NCBI GenBank assembly: GCA_036924085.1
Contig: JAVGWX010000004.1
Span: 45,663,293 to 45,727,292, forward strand
Length of the DNA: 64,000 bases
Direction of reading: 5' to 3'
From: Ariolimax columbianus
Lineage: Eukaryota > Mollusca > Gastropoda > Stylommatophora > Arionidae
The position numbers and the translations under genes are program-made. Below, in pieces: positions 10,868-29,737 of the stretch. The notes under the pieces were generated by a model that searched no databases, had not been told where the DNA came from, and was given only the letters and a program-made list of their open reading frames with translations. Each line of letters begins with the position of its first letter. Positions within the stretch are counted from its first letter, which is position 1.

Positions 10868-11880
10868 ATGCGGAAAACAACAAACGTCATTCATGTGAAA
10901 CTGTCTAATATTTATAGGCGTATACGCCAATGTTTAGATGAGGGGTCCGTATCACAGAACGTAAGAGACGCCAACATAATCATCCATTACAAGAAAAAGA
11001 GAGACAGAGGAGACTGCAATAATTACAGGGGGATATCGCTCCTCATCACCGTAGGCAAAGTGTATTCTCGCATCATCCTGAGCAGGCTGCGAAAGCTGGC
11101 CGACAGTGTGTACCTGGAGACTCAGTGTGGTTTTCGCGTAGAAAGGTCCACCGTTGATATGGTCTTTAAACTGAGACAATTGCAAGAGAAATCCAGAGAA
11201 CAACATGGACCACTTTTTCTTGCCTTCATTGACCTCACCATGGCATTCGACCTGATAAACAGAGAGGATCTTTTTAAAGTATTCTTTAAAGTTGGCTGCC
11301 CACCTAAACTACTGAGAATGATTAGGTATTTCATGTGGGCATGAAAGGTACAGTGCTGCATGACGGTCAGGAACCTGCGTCTTCGACATTAACAGCGGAG
11401 ATAAATAAGGTTGTGGCCTGGCCCCCGACTCTATTCTGCATTTTCTTTGCCATCGTGTTTAAACACGCCTTTGGAACTGCCACAGAGGGGGTCTTTCTGC
11501 ATACTAGGTCAGATGGTAGACTATTTAATCTAACCAGACTGCGAGCAAAAGGTAAGAGAAGGGAGACTGTCATCCGCGATATGCTCTTCGCTGACGATAC
11601 TGACCTGGTCGTCCATACTGAAGCCGAATTACAGATCATCATTAATTGGTTGGCAAAATTGTGTGATCTGTTTGGACTCGGCATCAGCGTACATAAAACA
11701 AATCTGATGGCTCAGGGTGCAGATCTTTCAGACATTGTCTTATACGATACAAATCTGGAAGTAGTAAATGTCGGATCTATCATCGCCGACAACCTTTCAC
11801 TGGACGCGGAGCTGCAGAAGAGATTAGGAATGGCTTCAACGGCACTTTCCAGGCTCTCACTGCAATTTAAGACTCCTATG
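10868..11880 (+). mobile_element. LINE-D reverse transcriptase, frameshifted
   Basis: Two long frames together give a non-LTR RT: 'KKRDRGDCNNYRGISLL', 'LETQCGFRVERSTVDMVFKL', 'LAFIDLTMAFDLINREDLF', then after a frame break at about 11341-11440 'PPTLFCIFF' and 'MLFADDTDLVV' (the FADD catalytic box), ending in the thumb region. The break corrupts the invariant G-x-x-QG box between the two frames, so this copy cannot be active. A related copy lies on the minus strand at 29738-30545. Confidence 0.88.
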
Positions 11881-12394
11881 AGCTTTTTTGTGTTTGTGCT
11901 CTGACTAATTAAGATTTTATTTGCTTTCCCATTTTTTCCTAATGAATTCTTCTTCCTTATTGATCATATTGCGCCCAAAATGTCATTAATTGTTAGATTA
12001 CCCACTATATGCTCTACTGCTACAATATGTTTGTTGTTATGGGAATATTGTTCACAATTGATGAGTGTGTTGTGTTCTGTTGTAACTTCAACGTGATTTG
12101 CACTAGTCTATTGTTCCATAAGTGCATTTGCATATTTTTTCGTTAGAAAAAGGTCATCTTGCTTGATTGTAATTTCCTTGGTACAGTATCCTTCATTGCT
12201 CAGTGTTCTGAAGTTCATTTTTCTCGCTATTCAAGTTGACATATTCTATTGTTTTCTTTCCAGTATCTCTTGTTGTCATTATAGTTTACATGGATTTCTG
12301 GCGTTTCATACTTTATTCTCAAACTTGTGAAATTCTTCGATCCAATTAGGTTTTTTGCTCTTACTAGCCTCTCGAGTATTGCTTTCAGTAGAAG
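11881..12394. other. Unassigned spacer before solo LTR
   Basis: AT-rich, with no recognised gene. It ends in GAAG, one half of the target duplication of the adjacent LTR. Confidence 0.4.
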
Positions 12395-12842
12395 TGAAAC
12401 AGTGCCAGCCGAAGCATGGGCGTTAAGAGCAGGGGTGATGGGGTGGGCGACTCTGAAAACAAAGGTACCTGAATGTGTGCCAAAGTCACTCACTGTCTCG
12501 ACACTATGACAAGGTTGCTCACCATCTCGACACTAAGTCGACAAATGAAAACAGGCAGTTTACGGGAAGAATCTGTCTGGTACAAGTAGGGGTTAGGAGC
12601 TGACCACTCTGCATTCCGATTTAGAGGGTAAGTGACAGACAGAGGCCAGCTGGACTTGCTGCGACATATTAGAGTGACATGAATTCAGAGTCATTCGTTC
12701 TAATAACAACTAAGGGGAGTTAGATACAAACTAGAGTGATGGCTGGGTCAGACATCCTACAGAGGCCCATTGGAAATCCCCGATACTGTTTGAGACTATA
12801 TAATACTAGGCAAAGTTTAACTCAAGCAGGCTGGTCATGGAG

Positions 12843-12902
<60 letters not shown>

Positions 12903-13607
12903 AGAGTTTAGCTATGGTTCTGTTTAGCTCGCCGACTTTATAGAAGAGCGATTGTTAGCCTGCTACTAGTTTAGCAGGTTCTTTTACGAATGTTAGAGAG
13001 ATGGAATAATTAGCAGGGGCACTGAACCAGTATACGCTTTTGAGTCTTGGCCAGTGGCTCTATAAGGTGTGTGTTGGGCATCCTGTGACTAGATTCTGGA
13101 TTTGGATGGGTGTGTGGTGTGGGCAGAAAACCAAGGAAACGATGTTTGTTCCGCAATGTGTGTATACGTAGATCGATTGAGTGTAAGATCATATCTGAGT
13201 ATACATTGAACAGATTGAATGTGAAATGTAACGATCACCCGCCTTAGGGGATCTGAGTGTGAGTGAATGCACAGAATACGATCGTAAAGAGGAGTTTGTG
13301 AGAGTGTGGTGAGTGTGCAGATAAAGGAACTAAGAGTGAAGCGACTAGAACGTGGTTGGATCAGTTGGGGGCAATATTCAAAAGCTAATACTTACAACCT
13401 CCGCAATTATTAATAATAGGATTAGATAAAATATGCTTATTTAGTTAAGATGAATTTCTTGTATTGTTTGCAATCTCATTTCACTCACTTTAACATTTTA
13501 GTTTGAATGAGATATTAATATATCTGCCACCTGCTGTTTTATATGTTATTTGCTTGTGGTAACATTCAAGATAGAAAAACCCCAGTGAAAACCTGGACTC
13601 TGCCACA
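12395..13607 (+). mobile_element. Solo LTR, copy A (4-bp target duplication GAAG)
   Basis: A 1213-bp block starting TGAAACAGTGCCAGCC and ending CTGCCACA, flanked by perfect GAAG at 12391-12394 and 13608-13611. It aligns along its length with copy B at 60364-61568, which has different flanks and its own 4-bp duplication. A TATAATAC promoter-like box lies at about 12799, followed by a CAAGCAGGCTGG motif shared with copy B. No gag-pol is attached on either side, so it is a solo LTR. A 4-bp duplication is typical of Ty3/gypsy elements. Confidence 0.88.
12841..12898. repeat. (TA)n(GA)n microsatellite inside the solo LTR
   Basis: A TA run followed directly by a GA run. At the corresponding position copy B of the LTR has only a short GA-rich stretch, so the expansion is specific to this copy. 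Confidence 0.95.
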
Positions 13608-13611
13608 GAAG

Positions 13612-14050
13612 TGTGCAGAATAGCTGCATTGTCTTCCGTCGATTCTGTTCATATCCTATTGCGTGTGTTGATGGTCTTGCACATACTGTGCGTGAATGTA
13701 GCATAGATGTCCCATTTAGATCTTTCGTAGTTCCAACGAGGCACTGTTAAATGTGTTTGGGGAGCATATTTCATATTTACTGTCAACCATATAGTTGCAA
13801 GTTGACAAAAATGGTCATTTGCAATTTTATGCTGGAAATTTCCTTTAAAAAAGGGAATGGAAGTTGTGTGCTATGCAACCGCTGGCATATCTTTTAAGGT
13901 GTTGGGACTCCCACATTCATCTACCTCAACAAGGTGGAGTAGTTAGAGGTATCTACATAGCAGACACTGCTGTCGTGGTTGAAGTGTTAGTCACATCACC
14001 GTACTTGGCCTCTGATTTTTTAATTAGATGGAATTGCTAGTTTCACTCCT
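13612..14050. other. Unassigned spacer
   Basis: No coding or repeat homology was recognised between the solo LTR and the CTT tract. Confidence 0.4.
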
Positions 14051-14054
14051 CCCT

Positions 14055-14071
14055 GCTCCTCTACTTCTTCT

Positions 14072-14112
<41 letters not shown>

Positions 14113-14136
14113 CTCTTCTTCCTCTTCTTCTTTGTT
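14055..14136 (-). repeat. CTT/CCT tract, GAA-type retroposon tail
   Basis: A run of CTT with CCT interruptions. On the minus strand it is a GAA/GAG tail placed exactly after the end of the R140 copy at 14137-14385, so it is best read as that element's tail. Confidence 0.8.
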
Positions 14137-14385
14137 CTCAAACAACCCCTACCAAGCCCTGAAAAGAGCTTCGCAAGTGGAAAGATCTAATCCAGATAAC
14201 ATAATGCATTGTGTCACAGTTTACAGCTTGACTGCGATATTTGCACCTTTCGGTCCAACATAACCTACTTCTGCAAGCCTTTTTTTTGGAACCGGGTTAG
14301 TCTTCCCTGTTCGATCTTTTCCCATTAGTCAGTCTGCCATGTTGCAGCCTGTTATCTAGGATCACTCGTGGAGGTGGAGTAAGGG
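14137..14385 (-). repeat. R140 dispersed repeat, minus copy with GAA tail
   Basis: The reverse complement shows CCGAAAGGTGCAAATATCGC, CAGTCAAGCTGTAAACTGTG and the GAGAAC end next to the GAA tract. The distal part aligns with 9780-9910. The array of 33-bp units that follows is an expansion of part of this same element. Confidence 0.8.
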
Positions 14386-14387
14386 CT

Positions 14388-14700
14388 TGGTCGCTGACCT
14401 TGACGCTAGCAGTCAACTTTTGGTCGCTGACCTTGACGTTAGCAGTCAACTTTTGGTCGCTGACCTTGACGCTAGCAGTCGACTTTTGGTCGCTGAGCTT
14501 GACGCTAGCAGTCGACTTTTGGTCGCTGACCTTGACGCTAGCAGTCAACTTTTGGTCGCTGACCTTGACGCTAGCAGTCGACTTTTGGTCACTGACCTTG
14601 ACACTAGCAGTCAATTTTTGGTCTCTGACCTTGACGCTAGCAGTCAACTTTTGGTCGCTGACCTTGACGCTAGCAGTCGACTTTTGGTCGCTGACCCTGA
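14388..14700. repeat. 33-bp tandem repeat, about 9.5 units
   Basis: The unit contains GGTCGCTGACCTTGACGCTA followed by GCAGTCRACTTTT. The length is a multiple of three, so several frames stay open on both strands, but the peptides are simple repeats with no start context or homology. A single-copy version of the unit occurs in the R140 elements near 9786 and 34680, showing where the array came from. Confidence 0.95.
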
Positions 14701-14701
14701 C

Positions 14702-15133
14702 GGTATCATGTTAAGTCTATCCAGTGTGTCCTTGGTTTTACTTGCATAAGGTATTATGTTAAGTCTATCCAGTGTGTCCTTGGTTTTACTTGCATAAGGT
14801 ATTATGTTAAGTCTATCCGGTGTGTCCTTGGTTTTACTTGCATAAGGTATTATGTTAAGTCTATCCGGTGTGTCCTTGGTTTTACTTGCATAAGGTATTA
14901 TGTTAAGTCTATCCGGTGTGTCCTTGGTTTTACTTGCATAAGGTATTATGTTAAGTCTATCCGGTGTGTCCTTGGTTTTACTTGCTTAAGGTATTATGTT
15001 AAGTATATCCGGTGTGTCCTTAATTTTACTTGCATAAGGTATCATGTCAAGTCTATCCAGTGTGGCCTTAGTTTTACTTGCATAAGGTATCATGTTAAGT
15101 CTATCCAGCTGTTGTCTTGGTTTTACTTGCAGT
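14702..15133. repeat. 48-bp tandem repeat, 9 units
   Basis: The unit runs GGTATTATGTTAAGTCTATC then CGGTGTGTCCTTGGTTTTAC and TTGCATAA. Inner units are almost identical; the last two are more diverged. It ends about 300 bp upstream of the copy 1 promoter. Confidence 0.95.
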
Positions 15134-15438
15134 CCAGCTCTTTTCATTGTCCTGACGTGCACTATGATTTATCCTAACTTTGTTATCAATTTCAACAACA
15201 ATTCAAAGACAAAAGTAGCACAGGGTGACAGATATTTAAAATAATCAAATCTTAAATATATTATTCGACAATAACAAGAACAAGTACGCACGCTAGGCCA
15301 GCATATCTATAGAAGATTAGAATACAAATGATGGCCTAAATGACGGAGCAAAACATGCAATCACGTGATGTCAAAAAGGAAACAAAGTTAATGTGAAGAA
15401 TATATAGATTAATGTACATATCGTAGGTTCGTTATCTT

Positions 15439-15506
15439 CACGTGAGAGTCACCAACCCATGTGACTGTGTCAGTAATATAAATTCGAGTCTGTTCACTGG
15501 AGTTTT
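15439..15506 (+). promoter_or_regulatory. Cathepsin L copy 1 core promoter
   Basis: CACGTG (E-box) at 15439-15444 is followed by GAGAGTC and a TATAAA box at 15477-15482. The same blocks precede copies 2 and 3. The start of transcription is inferred at about 15505-15512, 28-35 bp past the TATA box. Copy 1 lacks about 7 bp between the E-box and TATA relative to the other two copies. Confidence 0.8.
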
Positions 15507-15534
15507 ACTTTTCAGCGGAACGGATAACCTCAAG
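15507..15534 (+). other. Cathepsin L copy 1 non-coding exon 1
   Basis: A short 5' UTR exon, TTTTCAGCGGAACGGATAAC then CTCAAG, ending at a GTATGG donor (15535). It is conserved in the same position, 57 bp from TATA to exon end, in all three copies. It contains no ATG. Intron 1 runs to the CAG acceptor immediately before the initiator ATG at 17978. The 5' end is estimated. Confidence 0.7.
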
Positions 15535-16830
15535 GTATGGACACTGATTTCAGTTTTTATTTTATTTTATATTTTGGAAGTCGAGAATCTCCGCTTAAGA
15601 GAATCTCCGCCCTAGAGAATCTCCGCTATAGAGAATCTCAGCTATAGAGAATCTCTGTTATAGATAATCTTCATTTGTTGCTTGGCATTTTGGACTCTGT
15701 TCTTCAGATTTCTCTTCTCAAATCATATTTATCAGTTTCATGATTTCTAATCCTCTTTCGCAGGATCAATCGTTTTGTCTGATGCAGTATTTCTGATGCA
15801 TTTATAATTTTATTTCTGATTTTCCTTTTCTGATTTTCCATTTGTGTTCTTCCTACGTCACTCGGGTTGTATCTGAGTTAAAAAGAATACGTCCATGTCA
15901 CTTCTAAGAATGTCGCAACAGGTGATTAATGAAGGTTGTGCTTGGGGCTAGCAAGCTCATCATATAACAGACTGTCATTATGATCACCCACTGTATAAGC
16001 TCGGATGTAGACTTCCTGAACAAGAGACGTGTGCAAGTGATGAAATGCTTCATATTAGAGCAATAAAAGGAATGATGGCAAATGCAAGGAAACAAGTGTG
16101 CTTTAAAAGGAGTCAGCTTCAGTGTTGGCCTACACTTCACAGAAAAAAGATGAACGAGGATCTCTTATGCATCATCAAACTATGTTACTCTAATTGATGT
16201 TGTATTATTTTTATTGATTTGTCATTTGGTCGTTCCTTTAGAAGGATCTATCTGCTACCACATCTTACTCAGTTGAAGGAATTTTGTGAAGGAGCACTTT
16301 GATAATTGTTGCTCCGCTGGTGTCTGTAAATATAATGAGCATGTTGTCTGTATGTCTTTGTCTCGCTCTATTGATGTTCTCACTTTTTGTTACCTTAGCT
16401 TTTATTCAACTTCCTCAGCTCTTCATATTTATCGTTTCTGTCCTTCATTTTCTATACCCTTCAAAATCTCTAATATGGATGTGCCAGAACAAACGTGTGT
16501 AATTGCTCTACACCTGGTTGTGGGCATTCAACACCATATACTATCTTCAGATATCGCTGTCTTATATAATCCACAACTGCATCTTCTCTGGTGTCTCTAA
16601 CAATATTCATCCTTATATCTCGTTCTTCGCCCCCTTCCACATGCGTTTCACCTAATTTCAACTGAAATGTCTTGTTGCTGTTATTTTATTATTTTTTAAA
16701 TGCGACGCTGATAACACAATGTTGGTATTAATATTGTATTAATTAACTGTTTCTCTGCAGTCGCACTGATCTGTTTTAAAATAGAACATCACTAATCGAT
16801 TATTTTATTAGCTTTACAAATTATGGTTTT
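15535..16830. other. Copy 1 intron 1, proximal part
   Basis: It contains a short imperfect 13-15 bp repeat (GAGAATCTCCGC type) at about 15585-15665. Nothing else coding was recognised before the LINE-A insertion. Confidence 0.5.
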
Positions 16831-16842
16831 GATCACTGTGTT

Positions 16843-17577
16843 TCTGACATTCGCTACTGGTAAGTACACAAGCAATTTCAGAGTGGAGGCAGAGGCACTG
16901 AGGGCGGCAGTGAAAGAAATGGTGACACATAAAGAAAATGAAAGCCATATAGTCCTGCTTACAGATGCTCTGGCGGTAGTCACAGCGCTAAAAAGCCAGA
17001 AAAACACTGAGCTTAATGACTTAAGAGCAGCACTCTGTCAACTATGCCAGCAGTCCGCACCAAAAAGGGTAGTGGTAGAGTGGGTCCCATCACACTGCAA
17101 CATCCAAGGCAACGAGGAGGCAGAGAGACTGGCAAAAGAAGGTGCAAGACTACCACAAACAGATACTAGTATGACGTACGAAGAGTCAAAACGGCTTATA
17201 AAAGCCAGATACATGACCAAATGGGAAACTGAACATACCGGCTATACCAAAAACGATGCCTATTACCAGTTGAACAGAAGAGAGCAGGTCGTTGTCTTCA
17301 GACTTCGCACTGGCCACAATAGACTGAGGTACCACCTATTCAACAAATTGAAGATAGGTGGTACCGACGAATGCCCGTGTGGTACCGAGAAAATGACCGC
17401 TGAGCATCTGCTGCAGAACTGCCCGACATACGAGGATCAGAGAGAGCAGATGTGGCCATCACCAGTGGAACCACAAGAGAAGCTCTATGGCAGTGTCGAC
17501 AGCCTCAGGATGACCGCTGCTTTTTTCGAAAAAATAATGGTTACTGTCTGACTGCGTACGAAGAAGAAGAAGAAGAA
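16843..17577 (+). mobile_element. LINE-A 5'-truncated insertion in intron 1, 12-bp target duplication
   Basis: This is the RNase H half and C-terminal Cys/His region of LINE-A. The frame starts at TFATGKYTSNF and runs uninterrupted through the AEAEAL, LLTDAL, 'WVPSHCNIQGNEEAERLAKEG' and 'CPCGTEKMTAEHLLQNC' blocks to a stop at about 17549, followed by a GAA-repeat tail. Perfect 12-bp direct repeats GATCACTGTGTT flank it at 16831-16842 and 17578-17589. It has the same orientation as the cathepsin gene. It is highly similar to the 47.7 kb copy, so it is a fairly recent insertion, dead on arrival. Confidence 0.95.
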
Positions 17578-17977
17578 GATCACTGTGTTGAATCGTATGA
17601 ATACACATTGATAATTGTTCTGTTTAAGTTCCCTGTTACCAAATGATATGTTTATTTCCCTTAGAGAACGGTTTCTGTTCTATTTCTTTTCTTGTGTTGA
17701 TCTTCATGTTGTAGCCTAAATGGCAGGACTGAAAATGTTTAGTGTGTCTGAATCTGCAGTAAACGAAGACATAGTTAGTTAACCGTACTTTGTCCACCCT
17801 TAATTCTCCAGTTTCTAAATATTAAATTGTAACATAAACGTGTAACAAACAATATAAATAGCGGATATGGTCCAATCTGAAATGATCCGCGAGAAGAGAA
17901 CGAATTGTTAAATATGTGATAAAATAAGCCTACGATTTCCAAAAGACGCTCAAGTCTTGTTTGTTTTCCTCTCTCAG

Positions 17978-25935
<7,958 letters not shown>

Positions 25936-26084
25936 AATGTTGACAAGTTTTGGCAAGCTGAAAGTCGTTAGAACAACTACTACTATCACTGTCATACCCT
26001 GTCTCTAGTAGAGATGGACCAAGTTTTGTGTGTTTCAACTAGCGACTAGATTGGCACAGATGTTCACATTAAAGAAATAATGTG

Positions 26085-26090
26085 AATAAA
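26085..26090 (+). terminator. Polyadenylation signal, cathepsin copy 1
   Basis: AATAAA lies 150 bp after the TAA stop, with a GTGTTTGTTTTTTGTTT downstream element starting about 20 bp later. The same arrangement is found after copy 2. Cleavage is expected at about 26100-26110. Confidence 0.85.
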
Positions 26091-26109
26091 ACTTTTAATA
26101 CTTTACAAA

Positions 26110-27430
26110 ACGTGTTTGTTTTTTGTTTATTGTCGTTTTAAAAGTATTACATATACTAGTTGTGTGGTATGCTTATGTTTAGTTCAGTTCAAGTGCCATT
26201 TCCACATCGAAGATTGGCTGCAACGGATCTCCAATATTCTATGTTACTTGATAGTACCGGTACAATCTTTATGCATTTTCCTGTCCATCTTTTGATGTTA
26301 TTCTCTCACTTATCATTACTTTCTTTTTGCTCCCCTCCACCCCCACATGGATCATTATTTTGTCTGTCCGTATTTGGCCGCCACTGGCTTATCCGGCCTC
26401 TTTCCACTCACTTCTTACGCTCTCCTGGCCACCTTATCTGACCGTTGTCCATCCTTTAGTCAAGCCTTCGACCTGATGTCGCGATGATAGACACTATATC
26501 AGATTAGTAGACCCTGTTTTCTTTACATGTTGATTTTCTATTTCAGCATTGTTAAATGTTGTCCCTGATGAAGGCATATTGGTCGTAACGGTCGTTTCGT
26601 TAGTATTCTCGTCTATGTGCGGTATCTGGCCATTTTAATTAAATATAAATTTTAATCAACGTTAAACATTTTTTTTTCATTTATTTTTTCTCACCTCTCA
26701 TTTATAGCGGTGCCTACTTCTGGCAGGTTTGCCCTCAACCCTTCCAGTATTGTTTTCAGAATACTATTATGTCTTTTCTGTGCCCAAAGAATTGGGGCTA
26801 AGCAAGGGCTTGAAAGTGGAGTAAAGAATAGTTAAACTACAGCCAGACTGGCATGTGGTTAGAGACTACTAAGGAGGGTGTGGAATGGAGCTAGCTAATC
26901 AATCATGTAGAACCTTTAAGCTTCAAAAATTGGAATAAAATTAATAACTTTATTTAAGACATATTTACCTTAGGAAGCTAACAAGTTGTTAATTGATTGA
27001 TTGATAAAAGTACCTGGAATGTCTGACTATGATTTCATTCATAAATTCTTTGTGCATTTCGAATTTATGCAAGACTTCATGATGTATTTTGATTTTTCAA
27101 GAAGATGAACCCTATGCTTACATACATCGACATTTAAAATACATCAATTCTCTTCTCCTTCGCTGTTCATTGTCCACGCTTCTTATCCCTAAGTAATGAC
27201 GAGTACACATAACACAGGATCAATCTCATTTGTAATGTAGGAGTTACTTGTTTGACTGTCAATATATATCTCAAGCAGGTAAAAATAGATTTGGACATCA
27301 TTACTCTCTTTCTTATGTCCATTTCGCATCTTCCACCATCAGCTATTACATTAACAAGATAGTAGAAACTGTTAACGTGTTCTAGAGAGTGACAAATCTA
27401 TTTTGATCTGTAGAAAAAAATGTCTTTTCT
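26110..27430. other. Intergenic DNA downstream of cathepsin copy 1
   Basis: The first about 70 bp are homologous to the DNA after copy 2, so the duplicated segment extends past the polyA site. No gene was recognised further on. A CTGATGA box with a nearby GTAAC at 26565-26589 looks like a decayed hammerhead-type core. Confidence 0.45.
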
Positions 27431-27439
27431 ACTTAACTA

Positions 27440-28520
27440 TTAATTAGAATTCATGGAGGGGGTTACTAAAATGATAGATAAAAGGGAGCCAGTGGATGTT
27501 ATTTATCTTGACTTTGCTTAGGCTTTTGATAGATTACCTCATCAAAGATTATTTAGAAAGTTAAAATAACATGGAATAGGTGAGAAATTTGCCAAATGGA
27601 TTGAAAATTGGTTAACGGGAAGAAGGCACAGAGTGGGCATAAATAAGGAGTCCTCTGAGTGGTGTGAAGTAAAAAGTGGAGTGCCACAGGGCTCGGTTTT
27701 GGGACCAATTTTGTTCTTGATATACGTATTGGATTGCAAAATTCGCAGATGACACAAAACTATGCAATAGTGTCTCATCTAAAGCGGAAGTGGATATATT
27801 GAGGTCAGATTTAGATCAATTTCGAGAATAGTTTGTGAGCTGGCAAATGGAGTTTAATGTAGATAAATGTACAGTCATTCACATGAATAGACCTAATGTG
27901 GAACATAATTACAGAATCGGCAAAAACAATATTATAATGATAGATAAGGAAATTGACCTAGGGGTTATAATAGATCATACAGGTATCAGTGAAAAAAGCA
28001 AATGCAATGTTAGGTATGATAAACAAAAATATTAAACATAGGAGCAAGGAAGTGATTTTTAAACTGTATTGAGCATTAGTTAGACCTAGGTTGGAGTACT
28101 GTGTACAGGTGTGAAGTCCTTATTGTAGAGGCGATATAAACATTCTGAACATGATACAAAAAGAGCGACACGGCTGATAGTGGGATTCCAAAATTACAGT
28201 AATGAGGAAAGACTCGGAAATGCCGGCCTACGGTGTCTAAAAAAGAGAAGAATTCGAAATGAATTAAAAAAGGTTTATAAGATAATCAACGATAAGGATA
28301 CATTAGACTAGAACAAGTTGTTTATTGTTTTCTAAAATACAGTCACCTACAAGAACAAGAAGGCATAGCTACATATTAACTTAAGAAAGGACAATATTAG
28401 ATATTAGAAATATTTTTTTATTCAGATAGTGGTGAATGCTTAGAATGCACTGCCTCAGGAAATAGTGGAGGCAGGGTCAATTAATTCTTTAAATAATAGA
28501 TTGGACGAGAATAACGTTTA
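27440..28520 (+). mobile_element. LINE-C reverse transcriptase, decayed, + copy
   Basis: Broken frames give 'VDVIYLDFA', 'WLTGRRHRV', '[20 protein letters not shown]', a damaged catalytic Asp-Asp box at about 27735, 'WQMEFNVDKCTVIHMNR', and then 'RPRLEYCVQVWSP' and 'RATKLIVGFQNYS'-type thumb residues. These match, box for box, the minus-strand copies at 37.5-38.5 and 50.8-51.3 kb. The family resembles CR1/L2-type LINEs and lacks RNase H. At least ten stops or frame breaks. Confidence 0.85.
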
Positions 28521-28524
28521 GAGC

Positions 28525-29290
28525 AAGGAAATGTAAATTAAACTGGTTGTTTTCAAACTATGCAGAATCTTCTAAACCAGTACAAAGACGTTAATTTAAG
28601 TTACTTTGCTAATTGTCATACTTTTAAGTTTTCTCAGTGCTATTATTCGATCCATACACCTGACTATTGAAGTTTTCTCGATGCTATTGTCCGATCCATA
28701 CACCTGACTTTTGCTCCTAACTCATCAAATGGTGTCATTGTTGTTCCCTTTCAGCTAACATGACTGTGTCATTCACGTATTTGGGATTATTTATTGACAC
28801 TCCAACGATAATGATTCATGTTGTTGCTTTTATCTGGTTACAGATTTGTTCTGTGTAAAAGTTAACCAGACAATGGGACAGTACGAATACTTGTCGCAAT
28901 CCTTATTTTACATCCTCAGTTAGTGAGTAAATCCTGACCGGATATTGCACCGACATCTTGCTCCTAGGTCTCACTATATTGCTGTGTCTTGACCATTGAT
29001 ACCTGTGTTATCCATATAATTAGTTGCTCATGCTGGATTGACCTACTTGTGCATATGTACATACTTGCAAGTTCATATATATATATATATTTGTTATTGT
29101 ACTTTTGTATATTCTTTTGGCAAGGTCGCTATAAAGAATATCTGTGTTCTCGTTCTGCTGTGTTATTGAAAACCGAAGCGTTCATTAGGTACCGAGTTGT
29201 CTGCTCTATGTTTGTTTCTCTGTTGTCAAATTGGGAGCAGCATCAGTCTGATGGTTCATAAATTGGATATGTATGTATGTTTGTGTGTAT
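28525..29290. other. Unassigned intergenic DNA
   Basis: It contains two near-identical short copies of TCGATCCATACACCTGACT type sequence around 28650-28710. No coding region was recognised. Confidence 0.4.
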
Positions 29291-29291
29291 G

Positions 29292-29295
<4 letters not shown>

Positions 29296-29357
<62 letters not shown>
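29296..29357. repeat. (TA)n microsatellite
   Basis: About 30 TA units, preceded by GTAT repeats. Confidence 0.97.
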
Positions 29358-29359
<2 letters not shown>

Positions 29360-29602
29360 AAATTAGCCGACGTGGTCCACCAACATCAGCTATGTCATAC
29401 TGCAGTCATGAGTATGTGGGTGCACTTGTGCCTGATCAAACCAGTGCTAGCTCGGTAAGTTCTATGACATGTTCTATTCGACAGCACATAAGGGATTTCT
29501 TCAGATCGTCATTGCAACGCTTTTTTGAACGTCCCTGTAATTTTCACTCTTTCACTCAGTTCGCCACACAGAAGCATGCGTGGAAGCCTTTCGATTGACA
29601 TT

Positions 29603-29737
29603 CGAACAAGGTGACCCATTTGATCGGAGCATGACATGGAAAAGGCAGATCGAGAGAAACCGAATGAGAGCCAGAGAAAGAATGGCAATCATGAGGAAAC
29701 TTGCTGGCACAAGCTGGGGAGCAGACGAAAGCATACG
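29603..29737 (+). mobile_element. LINE-A internal fragment (~130 bp)
   Basis: It matches the thumb region of LINE-A (the segment equivalent to about 49340-49470) with very few differences, truncated at both ends. It abuts a minus-strand LINE-D fragment with no spacer. Confidence 0.88.

Noticed and set aside
14297..14749. Overlapping repeat proteins on both strands at the 33-bp array
   Set aside because: Open only because the unit is a multiple of three and lacks stops; no start context, splice sites or homology.
16823..17551. 242-codon open frame as a host RNase H gene or cathepsin exon
   Set aside because: It is a 5'-truncated LINE-A with tail and target duplication inside the intron; its first codons are flanking DNA.
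17957..17977. Upstream in-frame ATG seven codons before the chosen cathepsin start
   Set aside because: It lies in the intron 1 polypyrimidine tract before the CAG acceptor; copy 2 has no such ATG and the signal peptide begins at the exon's first codon.
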